64,000 bases of DNA from Streptomyces sp. NBC_01446 (GCF_026340095.1 NZ_JAPEPO010000001.1:1922001-1986000); one strand, 5' to 3'. Counted from the first letter of the stretch, positions 31,946 to 41,153 are shown. The notes: generated by a model from the letters alone, not told the origin. Program-made: numbers and translations.

Positions 31946-32854
31946 TCAGCGGAAGGTGCCCTGCGACACCGAACCGGCGATCCGGCGCTGGAAGATGATG
32001 TACACGATCAGTACGGGCACCACCGTGACCACGATCGCCGCGAACAGCGCGCCGTAGTCGATGTCGTAGACCTGCGAGGACGCGTAGGCGGACATCCCCT
32101 GGGTCAGGACCCACTTGTCCTGGTTGGTGTTGAGCGCCACCGGGAGCAGGAACTGGTTCCACAGCCCCAGGAAGTTGAAGATCGCCACCGCGGCCATGCC
32201 CGGACTGGCCATCGGCAGCATCACCTGGAAGAACGCCCGCCAGTCACCGGCACCGTCGATCAGCGCGGCCTCGTACACGTCGTGCGGCAGCGACCGGAAG
32301 AACGCGTAGAGGAAGAACACCGTGAACGGCAGCGCGAACGCGACATAGGTGAGGATAAGCCCCGGACGCGTGTTCAGCAGCCCGAAGTTCTGCAACTGGA
32401 AGAAGAGCGGCACGATCGCCAGAAAGACGGGGAAGGTCAGGCCGGCGAGCATCACGTAGTAGATCAGCCGGCGGCCGGGGAATTCGAACCGGGCCAGGAT
32501 GTAGGCGCACATCGCGCCCAGCAGCATCACCAGGAACAGCGCGGAGACAACGACGATCACCGAATTCAGGAAGTACTTCCCGATGTTCGCGTCGGTCCAC
32601 GCGTGCTCGTAGTTCTCGATCCTCCAGTGATCCGGCAGCGTGAACGGCGACGACAGGATCTCGCTGGTCGACTTGAAGGACGACACCAGCACCCACAGCA
32701 TGGGCACGATCACGATCACGGACCACAGGATCAGCAAGCCGTGCGAGAGCGCCGCGAACCTGCGGTCGCTGCTCACGACGGCTCTCGTCAGCTTCCGGTC
32801 TCGCGCCGGCTTGCGGTCACTCGCCTGCTTCCGGTCGGCGGCTATGGCGCTCAC
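31946..32854 (-). CDS. ngcG: Carbohydrate ABC transporter permease, MalG/NgcG type
   Basis: The protein has 302 aa. After a 30-residue polar N-terminus containing three DRK(P/L/Q)-like repeats come six membrane helices of the CUT1 MalG class. The cytoplasmic EAA loop is YEAALIDGAGDWRAFFQVMLP, the docking site for the ATPase. Other family segments are WVLVSSFKSTSEIL (the periplasmic loop after helix 1) and LTFPVFLAIVPLFFQLQNFG. The ATG overlaps the stop of the upstream permease (ATGA). No ATPase gene is present in this operon. Streptomyces CUT1 systems usually share the general ATPase MsiK encoded elsewhere, and the same is expected here. The symbol is by gene order and family and is less certain than the function. 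Confidence 0.85.
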   Translation of the reverse strand: MSAIAADRKQASDRKPARDRKLTRAVVSSDRRFAALSHGLLILWSVIVIVPMLWVLVSSFKSTSEILSSPFTLPDHWRIENYEHAWTDANIGKYFLNSVIVVVSALFLVMLLGAMCAYILARFEFPGRRLIYYVMLAGLTFPVFLAIVPLFFQLQNFGLLNTRPGLILTYVAFALPFTVFFLYAFFRSLPHDVYEAALIDGAGDWRAFFQVMLPMASPGMAAVAIFNFLGLWNQFLLPVALNTNQDKWVLTQGMSAYASSQVYDIDYGALFAAIVVTVVPVLIVYIIFQRRIAGSVSQGTFR

Positions 32855-33909
32855 TGGGCACCTCCCTTGGCTCCGGCACGCCGAGCCTTGAACCCAGACG
32901 CTTTCTTCTTGCCCTCGCTCTCGCCGCCGCCCGTCAGGCGGTTGACGGCGAACACCAGCGCCGCGAACACCAGGGTGACCACGGCGAGGACGACCCCCAT
33001 CGCGGTGGCGTATCCGAACTGCCCCTTCCGGAAAGCGGTGTTGAACAGATCCTGGCTGATCGTAAGGGTCGAGTTGGCCGGCCCACCGCCCGGCAACAGC
33101 GCCTGTACGTAGACGAACGCGTCCAGCGCGGCGATGCCCAGGTAGATGTACGCCGTCTGCACGCTGTCCCGGATCGCCGGCAGGGTGACCGAGATCGTCA
33201 TCCGGAACCGGCCTGCCCCGTCGATCCTGGCCGCCTCGTACAGCTCGGCGGGGACTCCCTTGATCGCGGCGATGAAGAGCACCGCGTAGAACCCGACGAG
33301 CCCCCAGACGATGACGAACATCAGGGCCGGCATCGCGGTCGACTCCTGGCCCAGCCAGGAGAACTCCTCGAAGTCAAGACCGAGTTTGGTGAGGATGCCG
33401 TTGAGCAGGCCGGCGTTCGGGTCGTACATCTGCGCCCAGATCAGGCCGACGATGATCGCCGGCACGACATACGGGAAGAACGAGACGATGCGGTAGAACG
33501 ACGCGCCCCGGATCCCTCGGACGGGGCCGATGCTGGGCCCGCCCAGGGTGACGGCCACCGCTACCCCCAGGGCGAGCGTCAACGTCACCAAGGGCACGAA
33601 GGCCGCCAGCAACGCGACATTGCGCAACGCCTTCAGGAAGATGTCGTCCTCGAGCAGCTTGGTGAAGTTGTCCAGCCCGATGAAGTCGTAGTCCGGGCTG
33701 AAGCCGCGCCAGTTGGTCATCGCCCAGAAGATCGCCTGAACGAAGGGGTACAGGACGAAGAGTACGAAGATGGCCAGCGGTACACCGAGGAACGCGAGGA
33801 AGAACGTCACCCGGTCGAAGGTGAGCTTGCGGCGTCGGGGACGCCCGCCGCGAGCGGCCGGCGTCGGCCGGCTGCTCGCGGTGTCGGAGGTGGTGATCGT
33901 GTCTTTCAT
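32851..33909 (-). CDS. ngcF: Carbohydrate ABC transporter permease, MalF/NgcF type
   Basis: The protein has 352 aa with about six membrane helices, preceded by a basic N-terminus (GGRPRRRKLTFDRV). CUT1 MalF-type features are FVLYPFVQAIFWAMTNWRGFSPDYDFIGLDNF after helix 1 (quoted in parts: FVLYPFVQAIFWAMT, DFIGLDNF) and the EAA loop YEAARIDGAGRFRMTISVTLP. It partners the MalG-type permease to form the translocation pore. It starts 7 bp after the substrate-binding gene and overlaps the next permease by 4 bp, so the three are one transcription unit. Sugar specificity cannot be read from the permease; see the binding protein. Confidence 0.85.
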   Translation of the reverse strand: MKDTITTSDTASSRPTPAARGGRPRRRKLTFDRVTFFLAFLGVPLAIFVLFVLYPFVQAIFWAMTNWRGFSPDYDFIGLDNFTKLLEDDIFLKALRNVALLAAFVPLVTLTLALGVAVAVTLGGPSIGPVRGIRGASFYRIVSFFPYVVPAIIVGLIWAQMYDPNAGLLNGILTKLGLDFEEFSWLGQESTAMPALMFVIVWGLVGFYAVLFIAAIKGVPAELYEAARIDGAGRFRMTISVTLPAIRDSVQTAYIYLGIAALDAFVYVQALLPGGGPANSTLTISQDLFNTAFRKGQFGYATAMGVVLAVVTLVFAALVFAVNRLTGGGESEGKKKASGFKARRAGAKGGAQ

Positions 33910-33916
33910 CGCAGTG

Positions 33917-35323
33917 CTAGCTGACCTTGATCTTGTCGACGGAGTCGTCTTCCCGGACCTTGTCGGAGATCTTCTGCAGCGCCGAGGTCAGGCCCTTGGC
34001 GTCGAGGTCACCGGCGAGGAACGAGTTCCACGGCACCAGCTGGTCGGTGTTCATGCCGTAGGCCTCGACGAAGTTGTAGGTGAAGATGTTGGTGCCGGCG
34101 GCCTCCAGCATCTTCGTCTGCGAGACGAGGGCGGACGATCCGTAACCGTCGGCGGGCACGGTGCCCTTGACGATCGTCGGGGCCAGCTTCGTCTTGGAGA
34201 AGTTGGCCGCCGCCTTCTCGGACAGCATCGCGCGCAGCACTTCCTTGCCGCCGGCCGGGTTCTTGCCCTGCTTGGGCACGATGAACGGCTCGCCCGCGGC
34301 CGCGCGCAGCGACTCGTAGGGCATCTTCGGCTTGTCGGTGAGCGTCATCGACGGGAAACCGGTCATCTGGAAGTCGGCCTTGGTGGCCTTCTTCATCTCG
34401 TTCTCGATCCAGCCACCGGACGGGTAGAGCAGCGCCTTCTGGTCGTTGCTCCAGATCGCCTGCGCCTTCTGGAACTGGGTGCCGGAGCCACCGGGGACGA
34501 ACATCTTCTGCTTGACCATGGTCTCCATGACCTTGATGACGCCCTGGATGGCCGGGTGCGACCAGCAGCCCTTCTCCAGGTTCTCCAGCGCGAGCCGGAC
34601 CTCGTCGCCGCCCTCCTTGATCGCCGAGTCGATCAGGAGCGTGCGGTAGTAGGTCGCCGCTTCCTTGCCGTGGACGAAGAGGTACTTGCCCTTCTTCTTC
34701 GCCTTCTGGCCGAGGTCGAGCGCCTCGTCCCACGTCTTCGGCGGGGTCCAGCTGTTCTCCTCGAACAGCGTCTTCGAGTACCAGACGCCGTACACCGTCA
34801 TCACGTAGTTGAGCGCGACGAACTTGTCCTTGAACGTGCCGGGGGCCTTGACGCCGGGGTAGACGATGTCGGCGATCTTCTTGCCCTCGTACGTGTTGGC
34901 CTCGAAGAGGTCGTCGAGTTCCTCGAGCTGGTCGAGGATGCTGAGGAAGCCGATCTGGTCCTCACCGGAGTTGTCGATGAGGTCCGGCGGGTTGCCGCCG
35001 ACGAACCGGGGCTGGAGCTCCGGGGCGATGTCGACGACCGGCTTGACCTGGACCTTGAGACCCTTGATCTGGTCCCCGACGACCTTGTTGGTGTAGTCGA
35101 CGTAGTCGGTGCCGTAGCCGCCGTCGAAAATGGCCGCGTCGACCTTGGAGTTCGCGGCGACACCGAACGGGTTCTTGGCGCCCTTCTTGCCCTTCGGGCC
35201 GCCGTCACCGTTGTCCTTGCTGGAGGGAGAGCCACACGCAACCGCGAACGAACCCATGGCTGCAGCTGCGATCGCCCCGCGCAGGAGCGTCCGCCTGTCA
35301 AGAGAGCCGGCACGAATGGTCAT
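33917..35323 (-). CDS. ngcE: NgcE-type carbohydrate-binding lipoprotein of an ABC importer
   Basis: From ATG 35323 the protein is 468 aa. The signal has twin arginines (SLDRRTLLRG, R10-R11) and a lipobox AVAC (Cys30), so it is probably Tat-exported and lipid-anchored. The mature part is a type-1 extracellular solute-binding (CUT1) fold: PDLIDNSGEDQIGFLSILDQ, NYVMTVYGVWYSKTLFEE, WDEALDLGQKAKKKGKYLF, LYPSGGWIENEMKKA. By family impression and position (next to rok7B7 and acnA) it matches the NgcE group that binds N-acetylglucosamine/N,N'-diacetylchitobiose in Streptomyces. The divergent GH92 mannosidase argues that N-glycan-derived sugars are an alternative ligand. Longer upstream readings lack a ribosome site. 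Confidence 0.83.
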   Translation of the reverse strand: MTIRAGSLDRRTLLRGAIAAAAMGSFAVACGSPSSKDNGDGGPKGKKGAKNPFGVAANSKVDAAIFDGGYGTDYVDYTNKVVGDQIKGLKVQVKPVVDIAPELQPRFVGGNPPDLIDNSGEDQIGFLSILDQLEELDDLFEANTYEGKKIADIVYPGVKAPGTFKDKFVALNYVMTVYGVWYSKTLFEENSWTPPKTWDEALDLGQKAKKKGKYLFVHGKEAATYYRTLLIDSAIKEGGDEVRLALENLEKGCWSHPAIQGVIKVMETMVKQKMFVPGGSGTQFQKAQAIWSNDQKALLYPSGGWIENEMKKATKADFQMTGFPSMTLTDKPKMPYESLRAAAGEPFIVPKQGKNPAGGKEVLRAMLSEKAAANFSKTKLAPTIVKGTVPADGYGSSALVSQTKMLEAAGTNIFTYNFVEAYGMNTDQLVPWNSFLAGDLDAKGLTSALQKISDKVREDDSVDKIKVS

Positions 35324-36111
35324 CTCTGCATCCTCACTGATCGATTGGATCTGTACGGTTTGCTGCGTGTTCGGCTGCCGGGCCGGGGTGGCCCCGTGCT
35401 TGCCGCACTTCTCTTTGAGCGCGTCCTGGTGTGGGTCTCCGCCTGAAAGTTCGGCGGAGATGCACATCGGGGCGTTTCGCCGTCGTCTCGGAGCCGCTCA
35501 GCGGCACCGATGGTGATCAGCTGAGTGATGTGGGAAAAGCGGTCGCCGGGGCCGTGGTTGGAGCGACAGTCGCGCTCCGCTCGATCAGATCGCGATGGCC
35601 TACGCCGGGGGTGGATCCCATGCTCAAGTCCTCGCCTTCTCCAGGACTCAGGCGGTGAACCGGATCCTCCCCGGCACCGCGGTGATGTGAAGCTGGGGTC
35701 GTGCCTGATGTCTACACGCCGGGATCGGTCGGAAACACACGGCCGACGGCGCTCGGATACGCGCCTCACCGTTTCCCCCATCCCCCCGCGCTGTCCGCGG
35801 CCGGTGGAAACGGCTGGGCAGACGCCGACAGGTATAGTCCACTTCACATAAACTGGGCAAGATCGAATGCAGGTTTGGACGGCGTTCTTTCCCGAGTTGA
35901 GACCTCTCGGATATATGAGGCGCCCTTGAGCGGCCCATGCGTGCCCCGGACGACCGATAACCTCGCTTAATGGATGGTCGCGCCACTCTTCTCGTCCCGA
36001 GCGCCGCGACCGTCGATCTCAACACCCTTGACACCACAGGCGACTTACCTCCCTACTGGACCTTGCGCTGCGAATTGACAACGTTGTCTCGCGCCGGGAG
36101 GGTGCTCGCGA
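35324..36111. other. 788-bp divergent intergenic region between the ngcE-type gene and the GH92 gene
   Basis: No gene here is supportable. Short open frames exist, for example on the plus strand at 35701-35970, but they have no recognisable product or good ribosome site. A minus-strand promoter candidate reads TTGCCC (complement of 35855-35860), an 18-bp spacer, then TATACC (complement of 35831-35836). It would leave an unusually long leader of about 500 nt before the ngcE-type gene. On the plus strand TTGACA at 36028-36033 and again at 36075-36080 could be -35 boxes for GH92. The second overlaps the palindrome described separately. Confidence 0.45.
36077..36088. promoter_or_regulatory. 12-bp perfect palindrome (LacI-family-type operator) before the GH92 gene
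   Basis: GACAACGTTGTC is a perfect palindrome with a central CG, the usual form of LacI/GalR-family operators. It ends 23 bp before the GH92 ATG and overlaps a TTGACA sequence, a position suited to repression. No LacI-type regulator gene is in this window. Confidence 0.6.
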
Positions 36112-39100
36112 ATGCATGGCATATCCAGACACAGACTTAGGTCCACGGCCGCCCTGGGGGCGGCCTCACTCGCGCTCGTCGCCGCCGGTCAGGGGGCGTC
36201 CGCCGCCTCCCCCGGCCAACGGCCGCACGCCGACCGCGAGTTCAGCTCCTCGTTCGAAACGGGCGATCCCGCCCCGACCTGGCTGAACACCGTGGATACC
36301 GCCGCGGACGGGACGAAGCGGTCGTCCGAGGTCGACGGCGGCGACAGCGGCGGACTTCCGGGCAATGTCAACAGCCATGTCACGGAGGTCCGCGCCAGCG
36401 ACGAGAACGCGGGCGGCGGTGAGACCAAGGAGAACCTCCTCGACGGCGAGTCGAGCACCAAGTGGCTCTCGTTCGAGCCCACGGCCTGGGTCGAGTACGA
36501 CCTGGACGCGCCGGCCAAGATCACGACGTACGCCCTGACGTCGGCCAACGACCACGCCGAGCGCGACCCGAAGGACTGGACCCTCAAGGGTTCCACCGAC
36601 GGCAAGGAGTGGACGACGCTCGACACCCGCACCGGGGAGAGCTTCGCCGACCGCTTCCAGACCAAGAAGTACGACCTCCAGAATCCGGCCGAGTACCAGC
36701 ACTTCCGGATCGAGTTCACCAAGAACAACGGCGCGGGCGACGCCACACAGCTCGCCGACCTCCAGCTGGCCACCGCCGACACCGGCTCGCCCACGCCCGA
36801 CGACATGCTCTCCCTCGTCGACAAGGGCCCCAGCGGCTCCCCCACCGCCAAGGCGGGCGCGGGCTTCACCGGCAAGAAGGCCCTGCGCTACGCGGGCACA
36901 CACAAGGCCGACGCGCGCGCCTACTCGTACAACAAGGTCTTCGACGTCGACGTGGCCGTCGCCCGTGACACGGAGCTCTCGTACAAGATCTTCCCGTCGA
37001 TGGCGGACGGCGACCGCGACTACGACGCCACGAACGTCTCCGTGGACCTCGCCTTCACCGACGGCACCTATCTGAGCGACCTGAAGGCCACCGACAGCAA
37101 CGGCGGGCTGCTGACGCCGCAGGGCCAGGGCGCGGCCAAGCGGCTCTACGTCAACCAGTGGAACGCCGTCGCGTCCTCCATCGGCTCGGTCGCGGCCGGC
37201 AAGACCGTCGACCGGATCCTGGTGGCGTACGACTCGCCGAAGGGCCCGGCGAAGTTCCGCGGCTGGGTCGACGACATCGCGCTGAAGGCCGCGAAGCCGG
37301 AGCCGCCGAAGGCGCATCTGTCGGACTACGCGGTCACGACGCGCGGCACGAACTCCAGCGGCGGCTTCTCGCGCGGCAACACGTTCCCGGCCACCGCGGT
37401 CCCCCATGGCTTCAACTTCTGGACGCCGGTGACCAACGCCGGCTCGCTCAGCTGGCTCTACGACTACAGCCGCGACAACAACGCGGACAACCTCCCGACG
37501 ATGGAGGCGTTCAGCGCCAGCCATGAGCCCAGCCCCTGGATGGGCGACCGGCAGACGTTCCAGATGATGCCGTCGGCGGCGTCCGGCACCCCGGACACCT
37601 CCCGCACCGGCCGCGCGCTGCCGTTCAAGCACGAGAACGAGACGGCCCGCCCCTATTACTACGGGGTGCGCTTCGAGAACGGCCTCAAGGCCGAGATGAC
37701 GCCGACCGACCACGCGGCGATGCTGCGGTTCACCTACCCCGGTGACGACGCGAGCGTGATCTTCGACAACGTCTCCGACCAGGCGGGCCTCACGCTCGAC
37801 AAGGACAAGGGCATCGTCACCGGCTACTCGGACGTGAAGTCCGGGCTCTCCGCAGGCGCGACCCGGCTCTTCGTCTACGGCGTCTTCGACACCCCGGTCA
37901 CCGGCGGCGACTCCACCGGCCCCAAGGGCTACCTCCGCTTCAAGCCGGGCGCCGACAAGGCGGTCACCCTGCGCCTCGCGACGTCCCTGATCGGCATCGA
38001 CCAGGCCAAGGCGAACCTCGCGCAGGAGCTGCCGTCCGGGTCGTCGTTCACGTCCGTGCGGGACAGCGCCCGCGCGCAGTGGGACAAGCTCCTCGGCAAG
38101 GTCGAGGTGGAGGGCGCCACGGCCGACCAGCGCACCACCCTCTACTCGTCCCTGTACCGGCTGTACCTGTACCCCAACTCCGGCTTCGAGAAGGTCGGTT
38201 CGAAGTACCAGTACGCCTCGCCGTTCTCGCCGATGCCAGGTCCGGACACCCCGACCCACACCGGCGCGAAGATCGTCGACGGCAAGCCGTACGTCAACAA
38301 CGGCTTCTGGGACACGTACCGCACGACCTGGCCCGCGTACTCGCTCCTGACGCCGAAGAAGGCGGGCGAGCTCGTCGACGGGTTCGTGCAGCAGTACAAG
38401 GACGGCGGCTGGATCTCGCGCTGGTCCTCACCGGGTTACGCGGACCTGATGACCGGCACGTCGTCGGACGTGGCGTTCGCCGACGCGTACGTCAAGGGCG
38501 TCAAGTTCGACGCGGAGGCCGCGTACAAGGCGGCTCTGAAGAACGCGAGCGTCGTGCCGCCCGCGGCCGGCGTGGGCCGCAAGGGAATGCAGACGTCGCC
38601 GTTCCTCGGCTACACGAGCACGGACACCCACGAGGGTCTGTCCTGGGCGCTCGAGGGCTACCTCAACGACTACGGCATCGCACAGATGGGCCAGGCCCTC
38701 TACAAGAAGACCGGCGAGAAGCACTACAAGGAGGAGTCGGAGTACTTCCTCAACCGGGCCCGCGACTACGTGAACATGTTCGACCCGAAGGCGGGCTTCT
38801 TCCAGGGCAAGAGCGAGAAGGGCGACTGGCGCGTCGAGTCGTCGAAGTTCGACCCGCGCATCTGGGGCTACGACTACACGGAGACCAACGCCTGGGGCTA
38901 CGCCTTCACCGCCCCGCAGGACTCGCGCGGGCTCGCCAACCTCTACGGCGGACGCGACGGCCTCGCCAAGAAGCTCGACACGTTCTTCGCCACCCCGGAG
39001 ACGGCGACGAACGACGTCGCGGGCTCGTACGGCGGCGTCATCCACGAGATGACGGAGGCGCGTGACGTCCGGATGGGCATGTACGGCCACTCGAACCAGG

Positions 39101-39921
39101 TGGGCCACCACATCACGTACATGTACGACGCGGCGGGCCAGCCGTACAAGACGCAGGAGAAGGTCCGCGAGGTCCTCTCCCGGCTCTACACGGGCAGCGA
39201 GATCGGCCAGGGCTACCACGGCGACGAGGACAACGGCGAGCAGTCGGCCTGGTACCTCTTCTCCTCGCTCGGCTTCTACCCGCTGGTCATGGGCAGCGGC
39301 GAATACGCCATCGGCTCCCCGCAGTTCACGAAGATGACGCTGCATCTGGAGAACGGCAAGGACCTGGTCGTCAAGGCTCCCAAGAACAGCGCGAAGAACA
39401 TCTACGTGCAGGGGCTGAAGGTCAACGGCAAGAACTGGACGTCGACGTCGCTGCCGCACTCCGTCGTCGCGAAGGGCGGGGTCCTGGAGTTCGCGATGGG
39501 CCCGAAGCCGTCGAAGTGGGGCACCGGCAAGAACGCGGCGCCGGTCTCCATCACGCAGGACGACAAGGTGCCGTCGCCGCGCAAGGACGCCATCACGGGT
39601 TCGGGTCCGCTGTTCGACAACTCCTCGGCGACGAGCGCGAGTTCGGAGTCGGTGGAGCTGCCGGTCGGCGCGGACGGCGCGAAGGCCGTGCAGTACACGC
39701 TGACGTCGGACGACAGGGCGAAGGCCCCGGCGGGCTGGAAGCTGGAGGCCTCGGCCGACGGCTCGTCGTGGCAGACGCTGGACCAGCGGTCCGGCGAGTC
39801 CTTCTCCTGGGACAAGCAGACGCGGGCGTTCTCGGTGAGCAAGCCGGGCACGTACAAGCACTACCGGCTGGTGTTCACCGGTGGGGCCGCGACGCTGGCG
39901 GAGGTGGAGCTGCTGGGCTAG
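36112..39921 (+). CDS. Secreted GH92 alpha-mannosidase with discoidin-type domains
   Basis: The protein has 1269 aa. A signal peptide (residues 1 to about 33, cleavage near GASA-AS) is followed by an F5/8 type C (discoidin) carbohydrate-binding domain at about 88-222 (NLLDGESSTKWL, YALTSANDHAERDPKDWTL, FRIEFTKNNGAGDATQLAD). An NPCBM-like linker domain runs to about 400, then the GH92 body to about 1140 (TRGTNSSGGFSRGNTFPATA, the calcium/acid-base segment GYHGDEDNGEQSAWYLFSSL), and a second, shorter discoidin-like domain closes the protein. GH92 enzymes are Ca-dependent exo-alpha-mannosidases, mostly alpha-1,2 on N-glycans. ATG follows GGGAGGG at 9 nt. Divergent from an oligosaccharide importer, it probably releases mannose-containing sugars outside the cell. 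Confidence 0.94.
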   Translation: MHGISRHRLRSTAALGAASLALVAAGQGASAASPGQRPHADREFSSSFETGDPAPTWLNTVDTAADGTKRSSEVDGGDSGGLPGNVNSHVTEVRASDENAGGGETKENLLDGESSTKWLSFEPTAWVEYDLDAPAKITTYALTSANDHAERDPKDWTLKGSTDGKEWTTLDTRTGESFADRFQTKKYDLQNPAEYQHFRIEFTKNNGAGDATQLADLQLATADTGSPTPDDMLSLVDKGPSGSPTAKAGAGFTGKKALRYAGTHKADARAYSYNKVFDVDVAVARDTELSYKIFPSMADGDRDYDATNVSVDLAFTDGTYLSDLKATDSNGGLLTPQGQGAAKRLYVNQWNAVASSIGSVAAGKTVDRILVAYDSPKGPAKFRGWVDDIALKAAKPEPPKAHLSDYAVTTRGTNSSGGFSRGNTFPATAVPHGFNFWTPVTNAGSLSWLYDYSRDNNADNLPTMEAFSASHEPSPWMGDRQTFQMMPSAASGTPDTSRTGRALPFKHENETARPYYYGVRFENGLKAEMTPTDHAAMLRFTYPGDDASVIFDNVSDQAGLTLDKDKGIVTGYSDVKSGLSAGATRLFVYGVFDTPVTGGDSTGPKGYLRFKPGADKAVTLRLATSLIGIDQAKANLAQELPSGSSFTSVRDSARAQWDKLLGKVEVEGATADQRTTLYSSLYRLYLYPNSGFEKVGSKYQYASPFSPMPGPDTPTHTGAKIVDGKPYVNNGFWDTYRTTWPAYSLLTPKKAGELVDGFVQQYKDGGWISRWSSPGYADLMTGTSSDVAFADAYVKGVKFDAEAAYKAALKNASVVPPAAGVGRKGMQTSPFLGYTSTDTHEGLSWALEGYLNDYGIAQMGQALYKKTGEKHYKEESEYFLNRARDYVNMFDPKAGFFQGKSEKGDWRVESSKFDPRIWGYDYTETNAWGYAFTAPQDSRGLANLYGGRDGLAKKLDTFFATPETATNDVAGSYGGVIHEMTEARDVRMGMYGHSNQVGHHITYMYDAAGQPYKTQEKVREVLSRLYTGSEIGQGYHGDEDNGEQSAWYLFSSLGFYPLVMGSGEYAIGSPQFTKMTLHLENGKDLVVKAPKNSAKNIYVQGLKVNGKNWTSTSLPHSVVAKGGVLEFAMGPKPSKWGTGKNAAPVSITQDDKVPSPRKDAITGSGPLFDNSSATSASSESVELPVGADGAKAVQYTLTSDDRAKAPAGWKLEASADGSSWQTLDQRSGESFSWDKQTRAFSVSKPGTYKHYRLVFTGGAATLAEVELLG

Positions 39922-39936
39922 GCCCGGCCTTGAAAT

Positions 39937-39970
39937 GTGATGGCGCCGCTGAGCCAAGCGGCGCCATCAC
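39937..39970. terminator. 14-bp stem-loop after the GH92 gene
   Basis: Arms 39937-39950 and 39957-39970 (GTGATGGCGCCGCT / AGCGGCGCCATCAC) pair perfectly around a 6-base loop, 15 bp after the GH92 stop. Confidence 0.85.
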
Positions 39971-40052
39971 GCATTCAATTACGTGGACAGGGCCTCGTCG
40001 GCCCGCCTAATGTCTGATCCGAACCGTGACGCAGACCGAGGAGGTGGGACCC

Positions 40053-40106
40053 ATGACCGCAGTACGTATGTGGGTGCTCCTCCCTTTCCCACGGTCGGTC
40101 GGCTGA
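40053..40106 (+). CDS. Possible 17-residue leader peptide upstream of the GNAT/IF-1 operon
   Basis: An ATG at 40053 is preceded by GAGGAGGTG at about 7 nt, the best ribosome site in this gap, and opens an 18-codon frame (MTAVRMWVLLPFPRSVG, then TGA). It ends 52 bp before the GNAT gene. It has no homologue that I know. It may be a regulatory upstream ORF that couples translation to the next two genes, or a chance frame. Confidence 0.4.
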   Translation: MTAVRMWVLLPFPRSVG

Positions 40107-40158
40107 CATAGGTCGCCCGGGAGCGCCTGGACAAGGTGATCCCGAAAGGCAGAGACCT

Positions 40159-40932
40159 ATGAAGTCAACACTGATCACGCGCGTCGCCGACAGGCAGTGG
40201 CACGCGCTCGAGGACGACCAGGTGGTCGGTCGCGGTGAAGCCTGGCCGCGGCACGACGGACGGCTGTTCCTCAGCATCGACACCTGGCAGGACGCGGCGT
40301 TCGGCCGGCTGGCCGATGCCATGCTCGCGGACCTGCCGAGGCCGCTGTACACGATCGTCGACGCCTCCGACGTGGACCTGAGGTCCCGTTGGGAGCGCGC
40401 CGGTTTCACGGTTCGGCGCCGCGAGTGGCTGTACCGCCTACCCACCGACCCGCAGGTCACGGGACTCGGCTCGGCGCAGCCGCCGTCGGGCGTGACGATC
40501 CTTCCCCCTGGTGAGTCGGAGAAGGATCCCCTGCGCGCCCTCGACCGCGCGATCCGGGACGAGGTCGAGGCCTCCGTCGGCTGGCAGGAGATGCCGGCCG
40601 AGGTGCTGCCACGCCTGGACGACGCCACCGTCGTGGACCCGACGAAGTACACGATCGCGATGGACGTGGAATCCGGCGAGTACGTGGGACTGCTCCGGAT
40701 CGCGCCGGTGCCACGTCAGCCACGGATCGGCCTCGTCGCGGTCCGGTCCGACCGGCAGCGGTCGGGCATCGCCCGGTCGCTCCTCGCCGAAGTCCTCGGC
40801 TCCCTGCACCGGTCCGGAGTCCGGACCGCGACGGCCGAGGTCGGCGAGCGGAACGTCGCCGCCTCGGAACTCTTCGACAAGATCGGCGCCGAGCGCGTCG
40901 GCGCCAACCTGGAGGTCGTACTTCACTCATGA
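40159..40932 (+). CDS. GNAT-family N-acetyltransferase
   Basis: The protein has 257 aa with two GNAT-like halves. The N-terminal half (1-100) is degenerate. The C-terminal half carries the acetyl-CoA motif A region, [28 protein letters not shown], with the R/Q-x-x-G-I-A pyrophosphate loop (QRSGIA), and motif [27 protein letters not shown]. It transfers an acyl group from acyl-CoA to an amine; the substrate is unknown. ATG 40159 follows GAAAGG at about 8 nt. Its end overlaps the start of the IF-1 paralogue (ATGA), so the two are translationally coupled, which hints at a translation-related target (inference). Confidence 0.87.
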   Translation: MKSTLITRVADRQWHALEDDQVVGRGEAWPRHDGRLFLSIDTWQDAAFGRLADAMLADLPRPLYTIVDASDVDLRSRWERAGFTVRRREWLYRLPTDPQVTGLGSAQPPSGVTILPPGESEKDPLRALDRAIRDEVEASVGWQEMPAEVLPRLDDATVVDPTKYTIAMDVESGEYVGLLRIAPVPRQPRIGLVAVRSDRQRSGIARSLLAEVLGSLHRSGVRTATAEVGERNVAASELFDKIGAERVGANLEVVLHS

Positions 40933-41153
40933 CGAAGACAAACCCTGGAATCGAGATCGAGGGCACCGTCGTCGAGTGCTTGCGCAACGCCACGTTCCAG
41001 GTGGAACTGGCGAGCGGGCACAAGGTGCTCGCGCACATCAGCGGCAAGATCCGGAAGAACTACATCAAGATCCTGCCGTTCGACCGGGTGCTCGTGGAGG
41101 TCAGCCCCTACGACCTGACGCGCGGCCGGATCATCTTCCGCTACCGGAACTGA
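40929..41153 (+). CDS. Translation initiation factor IF-1 paralogue
   Basis: The protein has 74 aa, the full length of bacterial IF-1, an OB-fold protein that binds the 30S A site. Sequence landmarks are [37 protein letters not shown] and [16 protein letters not shown], all close to the canonical actinobacterial protein. It is not in the usual ribosomal-protein locus (near rpmJ/rpsM), and its N-terminus (MTKTNPG) differs from the normal MAKKQG, so it is a second IF-1. It overlaps the GNAT gene by 4 bp and is followed by a strong hairpin. I leave the symbol blank because infA normally denotes the ribosomal-locus copy. Confidence 0.93.
   Translation: MTKTNPGIEIEGTVVECLRNATFQVELASGHKVLAHISGKIRKNYIKILPFDRVLVEVSPYDLTRGRIIFRYRN

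Noticed and set aside
34446..34649. Missing ATPase for the NgcEFG-type system as evidence of a broken operon
   Set aside because: CUT1 sugar importers in Streptomyces normally borrow the shared MsiK ATPase, so its absence here is expected.
35701..35970. 89-codon plus-strand frame in the long intergenic region
   Set aside because: No recognisable motif, weak ribosome site, and a composition mix unlike neighbouring proteins; kept only as part of the intergenic description.
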